From Asaia bogorensis NBRC 16594 (GTDB lineage Bacteria; Pseudomonadota; Alphaproteobacteria; Acetobacterales; Acetobacteraceae): a DNA stretch of 64,000 nt. Below are positions 31,546 to 39,723 of the stretch, piece by piece; positions within the stretch are counted from its first letter, which is position 1, and every line of letters starts with the position of its first letter. Under the pieces are notes generated by a model. The model searched no databases. It saw only the letters and a list, made by a program, of their open reading frames with translations, and had not been told where the DNA came from. The position numbers and the translations under genes are program-made. Where the stretch lies: NCBI RefSeq assembly GCF_001547995.1, contig NZ_AP014690.1:518501-582500 (forward strand), read 5' to 3'.

Positions 31546-33876
31546 TCAGCCCCGATCATCGGCTGATTCCGATGACAATAGTCCTCCTCCATGGCGAGCA
31601 TTGAGAACGTCGAAGCAATGACGCTCCCTGAGCGCATGACCAAGCTCGGCGATCGTCAAGGGTGTTCCTGAAGTCAGTTTCGGCTCGAGGCGCTTGGCCA
31701 GATGAGGCTTGATTCGTGTCTGGGGCCGGTGATTGAGATAGAAGAAAGAGTTGCTCACAGCATATTGCACCGTGGCCACCTGGTCTTCTGGATCAGGCAT
31801 GAACTTCTTCAGATGGTCCAGAGCTTCGAACATCAATGTAATCACCCGGGGCTGTTCGAGCTCCTCAGGGATACAGAACAGTCCGATACGACGCATGACC
31901 GGGTAAGTTTCGGATGAAATCCTCGCCAGAAGTGGGCTTAGGGTCAATCCAAGAATGAGTGGCAAAAACCAGAACAGGATGGATACAGGCGTAAGCCGGT
32001 GATTTGAGAGCATGTCCAGCCGGACGAGTTGCTGCTCCGGCACGATAGAGATCTGGTAATTGACGTAGCAGGCAAGCAGCAGGCCCAGAAGCGTTACCCA
32101 GCCGAACTGGGTCCAGACATCTTTCCAGGGCGTGGCTGCATCATCGCGCTGCTGGGTGCCCCAGGAAATCGTGCTACGCCTCAGCCACAACCAAAAGAAA
32201 CGTGAGAGACAGACCATGATGACCGGCGAAATGAAGAAAAAGAAAATCACTTCGAGCAGAGTCGAAAAGATGATCTTGTCCTGTCCCGCATAACGCATTG
32301 CCTCACGATGGCGCATATGTGTGGCGATCGCGATGATCCGGGGCAGGAAAAGAAATACGACCGTTGCACATAAAAGCATGAGAGCCGGAGCTTCGATCGA
32401 CGTTATGAACTGAGGGGCAATAGTGCCTGATTGCAGGAATGACGTCGTGTTATGCAAGGCAATCAGCAGGAACACGCACCAGATTGGGCAGGTCAAATAG
32501 CCCATGACGCCATTGAAGAAGGTCTCCCGATGGAGCCCTGTGATCCCCTGCATCAGCAGAAAGCGCATGTGTTGAAGATTGCCCTGCATCCATCGGCGTT
32601 CACGTTGGAGGAACGAGCCGAGATTTGACGGGATTTCCTCGTAACTTCCTTCAATTTCGGGCAGGAACCAGACTTCATACCCGGCCCTCGACATCATGGC
32701 TGCTTCCAGAATGTCGTGGGAAAGAGGCTTGCCCCCCCAGGGAGCCGCCCCGGTAAGGGCGGGAAGCATACAATGCTGAACAAAAGGTTCCATGCGTATC
32801 ATGGCATTATGCCCAACATAGGCAGCATGACCCATATGCATGGCGGTCATAGCGTGGGAGAAGGCTGTGCCGCAGATATGCGAAGTGAATTGCTGCATTC
32901 TGCCGAACAGACTGGTCCGCAGAATGGGCTTGGGGTTTGTTTGCAGAATGCCTAGTCTGTAATTGCCTTCCATCATGCGTAGAGTGGTATGGATCGCCTT
33001 GCCATCCATCAGCGAATCAGCATCCATCATCCACATGTAGCGATAGCGTTTGCTCCAACGTCTGCAGAAATCGACGATATTGCCCAGCTTTGCATGATGG
33101 TTCGAAGGGCGCCATCGGTAATATACACGCGCATCCGGGTGCATGGTGCGCAGGTTGTAAACAGCAGCCTGCTCAGCAACCCAGTATTCGATCTTGCGGG
33201 AGTCGGAGACGATAAACAGATCGTAAAGATGCGCGTGCTTCGGGGCGTGCTCGACGAGAGTTGTCCATGCAGCAGACAGACGTGCTGCGACCGCCGTCGC
33301 ATCCTCATGATAGACAGGATAAATGATCGCGACGCGTGCCTCAGGGCCTGGATCGCGTGCGGTATGCATAGGGTGATAAGGGTTTCCCTCGGCCCCTTTC
33401 GAAGCGTGATAACTGCCGATGACGAGTTTATAGAAACTCGTCACCATCAGATAGATCATGAGAGCGTTGAGAGCACTCCATACCCAGTAGAACACTTGCC
33501 CCGATAGCGTGTGAGCGCCAATCTGGAAGTGCATTGTCGAGTATGTCAGCCAGACCATGATGAAGGTTGTCAGAAACGTCGCTAGTCTGGCCCGGAGGCG
33601 TCGACGCGATGCAACGCGTATCCAGTCCGGCGGCGTGCCCGCTGGCAAATCGTTCTGTTTGAAACGGGCGAACATCGCGCGGACGTTATGTTTCCAGCGT
33701 GTTTCGACATAGGGCGCACCAATCGGGAACCGCTCTGGCGCAGGGGTCAACTCATCCGGATAGTGGCTATCCAGCCAGTGTTCCAGTTCTTCGTGTGACC
33801 TGATGGTGGGGCCAATGGCGGCAGCATCATCAGGATGGATGCCCCCATCGATCAGAAAACGGGTGAAATCGGTCAT
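31546..33876 (-). CDS. OpgH/MdoH-type glucan glucosyltransferase
   Basis: A 776-residue inner-membrane GT2 glycosyltransferase matching OpgH, which builds beta-glucan backbones from UDP-glucose. Two N-terminal membrane helices (about residues 90-145) precede the cytosolic catalytic domain with RMMDADSLM-like DxD (YMWMMDADSLMDG) and the QxxRW box in FLQRERRWMQGNLQHMRF; several further helices follow. In most bacteria opgH sits beside opgG for periplasmic glucans. Here no opgG is adjacent; instead a Wza-like and a KpsE-like export gene lie upstream in the same direction, 53 bases away, so the product may be exported as an extracellular polysaccharide. That reassignment is inference. Confidence 0.88.
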   Translation of the reverse strand: MTDFTRFLIDGGIHPDDAAAIGPTIRSHEELEHWLDSHYPDELTPAPERFPIGAPYVETRWKHNVRAMFARFKQNDLPAGTPPDWIRVASRRRLRARLATFLTTFIMVWLTYSTMHFQIGAHTLSGQVFYWVWSALNALMIYLMVTSFYKLVIGSYHASKGAEGNPYHPMHTARDPGPEARVAIIYPVYHEDATAVAARLSAAWTTLVEHAPKHAHLYDLFIVSDSRKIEYWVAEQAAVYNLRTMHPDARVYYRWRPSNHHAKLGNIVDFCRRWSKRYRYMWMMDADSLMDGKAIHTTLRMMEGNYRLGILQTNPKPILRTSLFGRMQQFTSHICGTAFSHAMTAMHMGHAAYVGHNAMIRMEPFVQHCMLPALTGAAPWGGKPLSHDILEAAMMSRAGYEVWFLPEIEGSYEEIPSNLGSFLQRERRWMQGNLQHMRFLLMQGITGLHRETFFNGVMGYLTCPIWCVFLLIALHNTTSFLQSGTIAPQFITSIEAPALMLLCATVVFLFLPRIIAIATHMRHREAMRYAGQDKIIFSTLLEVIFFFFISPVIMVCLSRFFWLWLRRSTISWGTQQRDDAATPWKDVWTQFGWVTLLGLLLACYVNYQISIVPEQQLVRLDMLSNHRLTPVSILFWFLPLILGLTLSPLLARISSETYPVMRRIGLFCIPEELEQPRVITLMFEALDHLKKFMPDPEDQVATVQYAVSNSFFYLNHRPQTRIKPHLAKRLEPKLTSGTPLTIAELGHALRERHCFDVLNARHGGGLLSSESADDRG

Positions 33877-33929
33877 GCGCGTCAGATATCCTGGATTCTC
33901 CGCTGCTGGAGCAGAGCGAGCGGTCTTCT

Positions 33930-35075
33930 TTATCGGGCGACGGCAGCAATCAGCCCAAGCTGCAAAAAGGTCGTGATCACGCGTTCGACCGGAACAATGG
34001 GCGCTTCACCGACATAGACGACGTCTTCATCCTCGATAGGAAAACGCTGCGCGGTAATCAGGCCATCGCCTGAATGCATCGGGAAGACATAGAGTATAGG
34101 CGTGACGGTACCCGCTGTGCGACGCAATACGAAGATCTCACGATCATTGGCGGTTTCAACATTCAGGCCCTGAGCGGCTGCAATCACCTGGATAAGGGTC
34201 GGCGATTCCGAGAAGCCAAGCAGCGTGTTATGGGTAATACCACCACCAAGAGTCGTGACGCGCACGCTCGCATCATGTCTTACGATCAGATGATCGCCGG
34301 GTCGCAAGGGAATGTCCTGCTCAAGCGCCTCCAGCATAGGAAGGCGCGCGATGGTCTGGTTATGTCTCGAGACGCTCACAGAGGCATCGGCATGATCACC
34401 GGCAGCATTGTTCTTGGCGCTGAAAACCGTGGTTCCGTCGCCCATCGCTGCGGTCAGCGCGCGTGCCATCGTCACCCCTCCCGCATTCCAGGGCAGAACA
34501 ATCGGCCGTCCGGTCGCTCCTGTCACGATGATGCCGTCTGAGTCGGCGCTCTCGCCCGTAGCCGGCCCGGATGTCAGGGCAACCGCAGGGTTTTGCATGG
34601 TGCCGAGCTTCTGATAGGCCCTTGTCAGGACTTCCTGTGCGTGCGGCACGCTCATGCCAACGACACGAACCTTATGCACGTAGGGCAGCGTGATCGTACC
34701 GTCGCTTGCCACCGAAAACGTACCGATATCGGTGACTGTGGGCCCTGGCGCTGATGACACATCGCCTTCTTGGCCGGCACCCTGGGAGAATATCCACAGA
34801 CCGACATGAATTGTGTCGCCCACGCCAAGCTTGTGATCGTGTGCGAAGCTGCCACGACCGCGAATGGCAGATAGTGCCTGTCTGAGTCGTTCGTCACGGC
34901 GGGTTCTGGCGCTCTGGGCCAGTGTGTCAACAAGCGAGCGCGTTGCCGGTATGATTGTAACGTCGGGAGTTTTCTTCAACGCTTTCACGGAGGGGCCAGC
35001 CTCTGGCATCGTGCAGGCAGCAAGGCTCAGGCCGGCTGCCAGAGACAGGAGGAGATGATAGGGCGGGATACGCAT
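33930..35075 (-). CDS. Wza-like polysaccharide export lipoprotein (SLBB/Poly_export)
   Basis: A 381-residue outer-membrane polysaccharide export protein. The start at the ATG (35075) yields a lipoprotein signal with lipobox LAAC (SLAAGLSLAACTMPEAG). The Poly_export domain is recognisable in HKLGVGDTIHVGLWIF and GTFSVASDGTITLPYVHKVRV, followed by SLBB-type repeats (ITGATGRPIVLPWNAGGVT; RVTTLGGGITHNTLLGF). Such proteins form the outer-membrane channel for capsule or exopolysaccharide. It lies between the KpsE-like and OpgH-type genes, consistent with one export operon. Confidence 0.85.
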   Translation of the reverse strand: MRIPPYHLLLSLAAGLSLAACTMPEAGPSVKALKKTPDVTIIPATRSLVDTLAQSARTRRDERLRQALSAIRGRGSFAHDHKLGVGDTIHVGLWIFSQGAGQEGDVSSAPGPTVTDIGTFSVASDGTITLPYVHKVRVVGMSVPHAQEVLTRAYQKLGTMQNPAVALTSGPATGESADSDGIIVTGATGRPIVLPWNAGGVTMARALTAAMGDGTTVFSAKNNAAGDHADASVSVSRHNQTIARLPMLEALEQDIPLRPGDHLIVRHDASVRVTTLGGGITHNTLLGFSESPTLIQVIAAAQGLNVETANDREIFVLRRTAGTVTPILYVFPMHSGDGLITAQRFPIEDEDVVYVGEAPIVPVERVITTFLQLGLIAAVAR

Positions 35076-35207
35076 GATAGGTCTTTCGAGACTGTTGCCC
35101 GCGTCATGACGGGCATGGGCCTGACAAGGGCTCGAATTGGCCATGTAAGCCGCTCCCTCAGGCGATTGCCTGCGAAGGCCACGGCGCTACACGTCTGTAC
35201 GGAGCGA

Positions 35208-36356
35208 TCAACGTGTGGGACGCGCCACCGCGATCACCAGGGCACTTATGCAAAACACGAGGAATATATTGAACAGGCGGTTTGGATACTCTGACCCCTG
35301 AAGCAGAGATGGATATCCGATCTTGTGTATATAATAGTGATCCTGGCTGGCTTTGATGCTCGATTGCATCAGGGCCGCCTGGGCCTGTGCCAGAAGGCGC
35401 GCATCGATATCCTGCTTCGTCTCAAGCGCGGCGAATTCGGCCGAGGTCTGATTGATCTCGGCTATATTGCCGTGGGCCTTGTCGATCATGGAATCGATGA
35501 TGGAAAGCTGTGAGGTGAAAGCCTTTGCGGCTATGCTGTTCGGGGTTGCACCAAGGAGTCCTGCTATCTTGGCAGACGTGTCCAGGCGTTTGAGCAAAAG
35601 CTCGGTCATATGGGTCGTCATTGTCGTGAAATAGGAGGCGGGTTGATAGATGCCGGTTCTGACCCTGAACGCCTGCAATGTCCGTTGGTCCTCCTGGAGT
35701 GCCTTCTCGAGACGTTCGACCTCGCCATTGGCGGCGCTGGTATAGTCGACTTGCTCACGACGGTTCAGGTTGCGGATATGGTCGACCGTATCGTTGAGAA
35801 TGAAGAGGGCAACATCATGGGCCTGTTGGGCCGTCGGTCCATGTACGGCAATTTCCGCGATGCCGCTCTTGCTGATCGTAACCTGCGCAGCCTTTTTATA
35901 ACTCGACCATAGTGCGATATCGCTGTGTGAAAACATGCTGCCGAAGCTGCCAAAACGGCTGATGAAATCGTATTGCTTGTATTGCGCAGCAAGATCGAAA
36001 TGTGAGTCGACACGTTTGAATTCATCAGGAGTGGCGATGAAATCCTGTACGACGTAGGCGCCCGTCCCGCCAGATGCAGAATATCCAGTCAGCAGCGAAG
36101 CCAAGGCATCACTGCTGCGCCCTGACCCGGATACTTCAAGTGACGCATGGGATACATAGATGGGAGAAGCGATCAGGCCATAATAGACAATGGCAAAAAT
36201 GTTGGGGAGGCCAAACAGCAACCAGAAACGTTTATATTGCCATAATTTCTTCGGTTTTGCCGGAGCTGGTTTCTCGATAGGAGGTTCCACAATCGCGGGA
36301 TAGACGCGACGAGGAACTTGAGTATCACGGCCACTAATTTTAGAAGAATTTGACAC
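35208..36356 (-). CDS. KpsE/BexC-like capsule export inner-membrane protein
   Basis: A 382-residue polysaccharide co-polymerase of the KpsE/CtrB/BexC type. A Pro/Lys-rich cytosolic head is followed by a membrane helix (FWLLFGLPNIFAIVYYGLI, about residues 45-65), a long periplasmic coiled-coil-rich region (residues about 190-340, e.g. VERLEKALQEDQRTLQAF), and a C-terminal helix ending VIAVARPTR. These proteins bridge the inner-membrane exporter to the Wza-type channel. The matching ABC transporter genes (kpsM, kpsT) are not in the window. The start is a GTG with no strong ribosome site. It is the first gene after the AT-rich regulatory stretch. Confidence 0.83.
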   Translation of the reverse strand: MSNSSKISGRDTQVPRRVYPAIVEPPIEKPAPAKPKKLWQYKRFWLLFGLPNIFAIVYYGLIASPIYVSHASLEVSGSGRSSDALASLLTGYSASGGTGAYVVQDFIATPDEFKRVDSHFDLAAQYKQYDFISRFGSFGSMFSHSDIALWSSYKKAAQVTISKSGIAEIAVHGPTAQQAHDVALFILNDTVDHIRNLNRREQVDYTSAANGEVERLEKALQEDQRTLQAFRVRTGIYQPASYFTTMTTHMTELLLKRLDTSAKIAGLLGATPNSIAAKAFTSQLSIIDSMIDKAHGNIAEINQTSAEFAALETKQDIDARLLAQAQAALMQSSIKASQDHYYIHKIGYPSLLQGSEYPNRLFNIFLVFCISALVIAVARPTR

Positions 36357-36538
36357 GTTCTGCAGCGTCCATTATGGTGTAATCAACTATATGGCCACAA
36401 ACAGACAATATAATACAATAAACATACAACAATAGTATCGTATCTTCTTTGTGTATGCCGTTGTGTGCCTGAACGAAATGTTCAATCCCGTTGAAAGGAC
36501 TTAGTAATAATCTGTTGGCAATTCAATAACGACATTTG

Positions 36539-36553
36539 TTTGTTATCAACAAA
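36539..36553. promoter_or_regulatory. Inverted repeat, possible operator
   Basis: TTTGTT-ATC-AACAAA is a perfect six-base inverted repeat in the AT-rich leader about 190 bases before the KpsE-like start. Binding factor unknown. Confidence 0.4.
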
Positions 36554-36602
36554 TAAACGTTAATAATCGTTTAATATAGTTTTATACAACAAATTAATAT
36601 TG

Positions 36603-36618
36603 TAACATCATGATGTTA
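36603..36618. promoter_or_regulatory. Perfect 16-base palindrome, possible operator
   Basis: TAACATCATGATGTTA is an uninterrupted palindrome about 250 bases upstream of the KpsE-like gene. Its size fits a dimeric regulator site; no family can be assigned. Confidence 0.45.
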
Positions 36619-37190
36619 TATTTATATACATGAATCTATACTTGTCCCATCATGTGAGAAGTTTTCGTTTGTAAGATTTGTATATTATATTACGATTTAT
36701 CTAGTTGGTTTTGGAGTTCGTTGGGGATCGCGCTCTGCTCGGTTGCGGAGTAACCGTTAAGTCTCACGTAAAAGCTGTGTACTCCTGCATTAAGATACAG
36801 ATGAGACCGAGCTGGCAGTATCAAGGTTCATGGTCACTCAAATAGACGCATGTTTTCTTTTCCGTATCGGAAAGTTGAGTTTCGTAAGCTGGGGCGCACC
36901 CGTGCCACGAGCAAAAGCCGTAGCTTCCAATGGGCACCCTTGGCGATCATGAAGCTCTGTGGAGGCGTAAATGCATTTTGCACCCCAAGGCGCGGGATGG
37001 AGAGTCAACGAGCATTTATTTGCGATGATGTTTGAGAGAGCTGCTACCCGATAAGGTCCGAGCTTTCTGCTGAGATAGGGATACAGTCGCAAGGTGTCAT
37101 GCTTGCGCAAATGTGGTGCGGGTCAAGACGTCTATAAACGGGGTGACCCGCTCACCTTGGTTTGGGACTCGTGAAAAACGAGTGGCCGCC

Positions 37191-37658
37191 TTATCTTCTA
37201 TCCTGCCTTACATGCACCCAAACACCGTCTGTCAGTTCGACAAGGCGTTGCGGCGTCATGCGCACCGAGGCTGTGATCGATCCGGCGGCGGGGATAATTT
37301 CCTCGAAGGCGCGCAGGGATTCGTCGCAATAGACCGGGAGAGGTGCGGGCAGGCCAAAGGGGCAGACACCGCCCACAGGGTGACTGGTGACGTCCATCAC
37401 AGCTTCGGGTCCCAAAAAGCGGGGTTTGCCGCCCAGAGCCTCGCGGGCGCGCTTGTTATCGAGCCGCGCTGTTCCAGCCATGACGACCAGGACAATACGC
37501 CCGCCTACATCCACGCAAAGGGTTTTCGCGATCTGGTCTGGTACGACACCGTGCACATCGGCCGCTTCGAGAACGGTGGCGGTGCTGCGGCCGTCATCGA
37601 TGATCGACAGATCGGGGGCGAGGCGGGCGAGTTCGTCGCGAACGGAGTCCAGGCTCAT
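37191..37658 (-). CDS. YbaK/EbsC-family aminoacyl-tRNA deacylase-like protein
   Basis: A 155-residue protein of the YbaK/ProX fold, whose members hydrolyse wrongly charged tRNAs. Family marks are DQIAKTLCVDVGGRIVLVVMAGTARLDNKRAREALG with the catalytic-type Lys and the block THPVGGVCPFGLP-like (SHPVGGVCPFGLPAPLPVY). It is more like the free-standing PrdX/EbsC branch than the Cys-tRNA(Pro) deacylase YbaK found at 63 kb. It starts seven bases after the TonB stop and is probably co-transcribed with it, although no functional link is known. Confidence 0.85.
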   Translation of the reverse strand: MSLDSVRDELARLAPDLSIIDDGRSTATVLEAADVHGVVPDQIAKTLCVDVGGRIVLVVMAGTARLDNKRAREALGGKPRFLGPEAVMDVTSHPVGGVCPFGLPAPLPVYCDESLRAFEEIIPAAGSITASVRMTPQRLVELTDGVWVHVRQDRR

Positions 37659-37665
37659 ACGGGTC

Positions 37666-38787
37666 TCAGCGTCTGATCAGGATGTAGTTAATCGTGAGGT
37701 CGATATCGAAATGGTCGCCCTTCATATCGGGCGGAACGGGTGGCAGATGCGCGCCCTGGAACATGCCTGTCGTTGCGGCATCAAGCGAGTAGGAGCCCGA
37801 CTGCCCAGTAAGGCGCACTGATTTCACACGGCCTGTGCGGTCGAGCACGACATGAACAGAAGAGGGGCCGTCTTCGCCGTTCTTGATGGCGTCCTCAGGG
37901 TAATAGAGGTGCGCACGGATCCAGCGGTCGATCTCGCTGCCATAATCGTCGCTCACGCCGCGTATGGAGTTGCGCGTCATGAAGGGCGCATTGATCTGGC
38001 CATTGGTCGAAAGCGGGCCGAGCGACATGTCGATGGGCGCACCCGAGCCGCCACGGCGTCCACGCTGGCGGCGCGGGGTGGAGGGGGCCTCGCCGAAATC
38101 GAGCGTCGTCATGTTTGCAAACGGGTTATCCGACTGTTTCGTGGTCGGGCGTCGGCTGGAGCGATGGCTGTGGGCACGCGTCTGGGTTTTCGTACCCGAT
38201 TTGGCGATGCCGGGGCTTACGGGCCGGTCGGTCTGTGTCTTGGGAATTTCGGTTGAGGGACCATCGGGCACAGGGGGGGCTGCAGGCGGTGTTGGCGTGG
38301 GCATGGCCGGGGTGGGCGTAGATTCGGCTTGGTCTGGCTGCTGTTCCTGCTCCTTCTCGGGGCTGGAAGCTGAAGGCGCATCATGACTCTGCGATGGTTT
38401 TTCCTCACCGCCGGGTTTGTCTTCATGCGGCCCCGCCATGCCACTGCGCGAGGGCGGCGCAAACATCATCTCGACCTGTGGCTGTTCGATTCCCTCCGGC
38501 AGGCCTCGCGCATGGCGGGCGCCTTCATAGATCAGCAGGCCCAGGATGATTGCGTGCGTAATGGCCGAGGCAATGAGAACGGTGACAACGCCCTGATCTT
38601 CCAGAATCTGGGGGCGAATGAGCGACGCGCCAGCCGGTTTGAGATCGGGTTCAAGCCCGGTCTTTGGCTCGTAATGGGTCAGGGGTGCGCGCGTGCCACG
38701 CATCGGGGGCAGGGCGCGCATCGACTTTGCCGTTGGTGCATAAAGCAACGGCTCGTTTCGTGCCCGTTTTCTATCCGGGCGCGGCAT
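37666..38787 (-). CDS. TonB-type energy transducer
   Basis: A 373-residue protein with the TonB layout: a cytosolic head of about 66 residues, one membrane helix (VVTVLIASAITHAIILGLLIYEG, split near residues 67-90), a long Pro/Glu/Lys-rich periplasmic spacer, and a C-terminal TonB domain with WIRAHLYYPEDAIKNGEDG and VHVVLDRTGRVKSVRLTGQSG. The cytosolic head is longer than in classical TonB. It couples inner-membrane proton force to outer-membrane receptors such as the one encoded at 60.6 kb. ExbB and ExbD are not adjacent. The ATG at 38787 is chosen; a GTG at 38877 in frame is an alternative. Confidence 0.87.
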   Translation of the reverse strand: MPRPDRKRARNEPLLYAPTAKSMRALPPMRGTRAPLTHYEPKTGLEPDLKPAGASLIRPQILEDQGVVTVLIASAITHAIILGLLIYEGARHARGLPEGIEQPQVEMMFAPPSRSGMAGPHEDKPGGEEKPSQSHDAPSASSPEKEQEQQPDQAESTPTPAMPTPTPPAAPPVPDGPSTEIPKTQTDRPVSPGIAKSGTKTQTRAHSHRSSRRPTTKQSDNPFANMTTLDFGEAPSTPRRQRGRRGGSGAPIDMSLGPLSTNGQINAPFMTRNSIRGVSDDYGSEIDRWIRAHLYYPEDAIKNGEDGPSSVHVVLDRTGRVKSVRLTGQSGSYSLDAATTGMFQGAHLPPVPPDMKGDHFDIDLTINYILIRR

Positions 38788-39001
38788 AGGGGCCGCACCG
38801 GATGAAGGGGGCGCCGGATCGACGGGTCGGGTGCGTTTCAGAAGAACACCTGCAAGAATCAGAACACACGCCGCCACGTGGCCGGGCAGGGAGATTTCCC
38901 TGGATCACGACACGATCTGGCATCTGGCGCTATCATGACATTGGACCCATGATCTTGCCAAGCGCGTGAACGTCTTGCCTGTTACATAAGAGGAAAAACC
39001 G

Positions 39002-39640
39002 GTGCTCGAAGACCCAGCTCTCTATGCCTGTCTCGGGCAGGATCCGGCTCTGGCGGAAGTCATGGCCCGCATCGGCCCCTGCCGCCTGCGGGGGGCTGAT
39101 GGCAAGACACCCTATCAGGCCCTGATACGGGCCATCATCGGCCAGCAGCTCCACGGGCGCGCGGCAGAGGCCATACTGGGGCGCGTCTGTGCCCTGTCAG
39201 GCGGAGACATGCCCGAGCCCGGCTTTCTGCTTTCCCTGCCGGAAGAAACGCTCAGGGGCTGCGGTCTTTCTGCGGCCAAGTATCTCGCTTTACGTGGCCT
39301 CGCGCAGGCGCGTCTGGACGGCATCGTGCCAGGTTCCACAGAGGCCGCCTTGCTGGACGACGAAACCCTGATCGCCCGGTTGACTGCGTTGAGGGGGGTG
39401 GGGCGCTGGACCGTAGAGATGTTACTCATCTTTACACTGGGACGGCACGATGTGCTGCCTGTCGATGACTTTGCCGTACGGGCAGGATGGCAAAAACTGC
39501 GCGGCCTCGATTTGCCTCCGAAGCCGGCGCAATTGCGGGTTGAGGGCGCACGTTTCACGCCTTGGCGCTCTGCACTGGCATGGTATCTGTGGCGTCTCTC
39601 GGAGGAAGGAAAGTCGGTGCGTAATGCCCTGACCGGATGA
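39002..39640 (+). CDS. DNA-3-methyladenine glycosylase II (AlkA-type, HhH-GPD)
   Basis: A 212-residue base-excision repair glycosylase that removes alkylated bases. The start ALIRAIIGQQLHGRAAEAI, the helix-hairpin-helix LTALRGVGRWTVEMLLIF and the catalytic Asp in LPVDDFAVRAGW are all in place. It starts at a GTG preceded by AGAGGA about nine bases upstream. It is shorter than E. coli AlkA, lacking the N-terminal regulatory-like domain, as is typical of this subgroup. It is a single gene facing the M20 peptidase. Confidence 0.9.
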   Translation: MLEDPALYACLGQDPALAEVMARIGPCRLRGADGKTPYQALIRAIIGQQLHGRAAEAILGRVCALSGGDMPEPGFLLSLPEETLRGCGLSAAKYLALRGLAQARLDGIVPGSTEAALLDDETLIARLTALRGVGRWTVEMLLIFTLGRHDVLPVDDFAVRAGWQKLRGLDLPPKPAQLRVEGARFTPWRSALAWYLWRLSEEGKSVRNALTG

Positions 39641-39723
39641 AACGGGGGGCTGTCCCGGCTCATTGAGTCTTCCACCTGTCGAGATAAGGCCCGCGAGGAG
39701 AATTCCCCCTCGCCTTGAGGGTA

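Larger units (their letters stand above)
36357..37190. other. Gene-free AT-rich stretch upstream of the polysaccharide export genes
   Basis: About 830 bases hold no convincing gene. From 36360 to about 36720 the DNA is strongly AT-rich, unlike the rest of the window, and is packed with TAATAA-type repeats. It probably holds the promoter and control sites of the export cluster. The right half (36720-37190) returns toward the local GC level; the ORFs there do not look coding. Confidence 0.6.

Noticed and set aside
36838..37110. Possible small genes in the right part of the AT-rich gap
   Set aside because: Neither strand's frame has a good ribosome site, recognisable domain or plausible composition.
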